DNA of 61,004 nucleotides, taken from Acidobacteriaceae bacterium (lineage in GTDB: Bacteria; Acidobacteriota; Terriglobia; Terriglobales; Acidobacteriaceae). Location of the stretch: NCBI GenBank assembly GCA_003138975.1, contig PLHQ01000184.1:1-61004 (forward strand). The letters run 5' to 3'. Position numbers and translations under genes: made by a program. The notes under the pieces are model-generated. The model was not told the origin of the DNA, did not search any database, and saw nothing but the letters and a program-made list of their open reading frames with translations. This document shows positions 60,202 through 61,004 of this stretch, piece after piece. The first letter of the stretch is position 1, and every line of letters begins with the position of its first letter.

Positions 60202-61004
60202 GCTCAGCGGTCCGCTTGCTTCGCCTCTGTCCTTCGTGCATCGGGCCTACTCCGTGAACTCCCGCTCAGAGTCGGGAAGGAGGGGCTAACGACGCACCAC
60301 CAAGCGAAGAGTTCCCTCTTCTATCCCAGTGGCCCTCGCTCCGGTCTGGGTTATGTTGTCCCAGTCCATCAACACTTATTCGGCCACATCCGTCCCACTC
60401 TCGGGCACAACGCAGTTTCGCCGCAGGGCGGTTTATATGCGATGCCTTCGCTGTGCGGGTGCGCCTAGGCGACCCGGGAGTGGTTCCGTGCTTTCGCTGA
60501 CCATTCTGTCTCGACATGTCGCCTTCTACGACTCCGGGAAGTTCAACGGCTGCATGTACCCAGTTCCTTCGCCGTCGACGTTGGCCTTCGTCAAAGCGTG
60601 AGCGACTCGGCACTTCCATCATTTCCCACAATCCGCTTCCCGTGGGGGGCTATTTCGGAGCTTAACTACGGTTCACTTGCGTTACGACCTGTCGAGTTGT
60701 TTGCCCCCCAGGCGGATCCGACCAAGCATTTCTGCTCGGCCAACGGGGGCTTTTACTTCCGGGCTTCCGGTGAATTGGTCTCCCGTTTCGCCGCCGGATA
60801 TTGCTACCGTGGCAACTGGGCAAGTTCCACGGGCGGGTCTTGCACCCGCTAGAATGGCAGCTAGCATCGCTGCACCACGCTCGCCAGCCCTTGGGACACG
60901 CCCTTCCCGCTCTGAGTCGGGTACGTGTTAGGTTGACCAGCGTTCTCCTTGATCAGCGGCCTTTCCTCCTCACTCTCCGCCGACGGTCTTCTGTCTTTGT
61001 TCGA
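60202..61004 (-). ncRNA. group II intron 5' RNA (domains I-IV), partial
   Basis: No conserved protein is encoded. Rev-complement reading gives GGAGAGTGAGGAGGAAAGGC and similar phrases found at the start of many bacterial group II introns ahead of the maturase. The exact domain limits and 5' end cannot be set by eye. Confidence 0.5.

Larger units (their letters stand above)
58675..61004 (-). mobile_element. group II intron (continues to or beyond the window edge)
   Basis: On the minus strand the 3' end is at about 58675 (final CCCTAC), preceded by a domain VI-like hairpin and domain V (58708-58743). A maturase gene lies inside, and about 800 bases of structured, non-coding sequence (60202-61004) correspond to domains I-IV. 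The 5' GUGYG boundary was not identified, so it may lie beyond 61004. The maturase is frameshifted, so autonomous mobility is doubtful. Confidence 0.8.

Noticed and set aside
60266-60631. Minus-strand 121-codon frame upstream of the maturase
   Set aside because: Composition is that of structured intron RNA (domains I-III); no protein family is visible.
1-61004. CRISPR arrays, rRNA and tRNA genes
   Set aside because: No regularly spaced direct repeats of 24-40 bases, no rRNA-like stretches, and no T-arm/acceptor combination was found.

Overview
The window reads as a piece of a diderm (LPS-bearing) bacterial chromosome of moderately high G+C, most like Acidobacteriota, class Terriglobia. The phylum is an inference from the flavour of the proteins and repeats, not from a marker gene. 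The envelope type is better supported: LpxD, apolipoprotein N-acyltransferase, RseP, a TonB-dependent receptor and several lipoprotein signals are present. Isoprenoids come from the MEP pathway (Dxr, IspG). I saw no rRNA, tRNA or CRISPR array.

Layout. 0.07-9.6 kb (+): chromate transporter, 3-methyladenine glycosylase, then an acyl-CoA/amino-acid catabolic run (B12-binding mutase domain, short enoyl-CoA hydratase, acyl-CoA carboxylase beta subunit, HMG-CoA lyase, enoyl-CoA hydratase, thioesterase, HutH). 9.7-12.3 kb: HD hydrolase, zinc-ribbon/XRE regulator, a strong terminator and an HtrA-like protease. 12.4-18.2 kb: the envelope/isoprenoid block uppS-cdsA-dxr-rseP-ispG. 18.3-28.7 kb: beta-propeller lipoprotein, Ku, YfiT/DinB-like protein, DUF218 protein, TsaC, TrmH/SpoU methylase, a GxxExxY gene inside a perfect 21-bp inverted repeat, RarA, a GAF-PP2C phosphatase and a CoA-binding protein. 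28.8-35.1 kb (-): lpxD, an unknown P-loop protein, lnt, prfB with an intact RF2 frameshift site, an RSH-type HD protein and a helical-repeat protein. 35.2-46.2 kb: secreted unknowns, a GGDEF cyclase, a RodZ-like protein, TetR, an ECF sigma/anti-sigma pair with a candidate self-promoter, a receiver protein beside a decayed histidine kinase, metK and ahcY.

46.2-46.9 kb is a small graveyard of gene fragments and hairpins. 46.9-51.9 kb (-) holds two further ECF sigma modules, each followed by small membrane proteins; one ends in an isoprenylcysteine-methyltransferase-like enzyme. 52.1-57.2 kb (-) is a TonB receptor, YncE-like propeller and lipoprotein phosphoesterase unit. 57.5-58.6 kb carries a secreted DUF4440-like protein and a truncated hemoglobin. 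The right edge is a group II intron (-) with a frameshifted maturase; the intron runs to or past the window end.

The most interesting items are the inverted-repeat-bounded GxxExxY unit and its dispersed repeat family, an abrupt codon/skew break in the middle of metK, ECF-type promoters in front of two of the three ECF genes, the uncharacterised P-loop protein between lpxD and lnt, and the receptor-propeller-phosphoesterase operon. Functional names rest on motifs read by eye; no database search was run.
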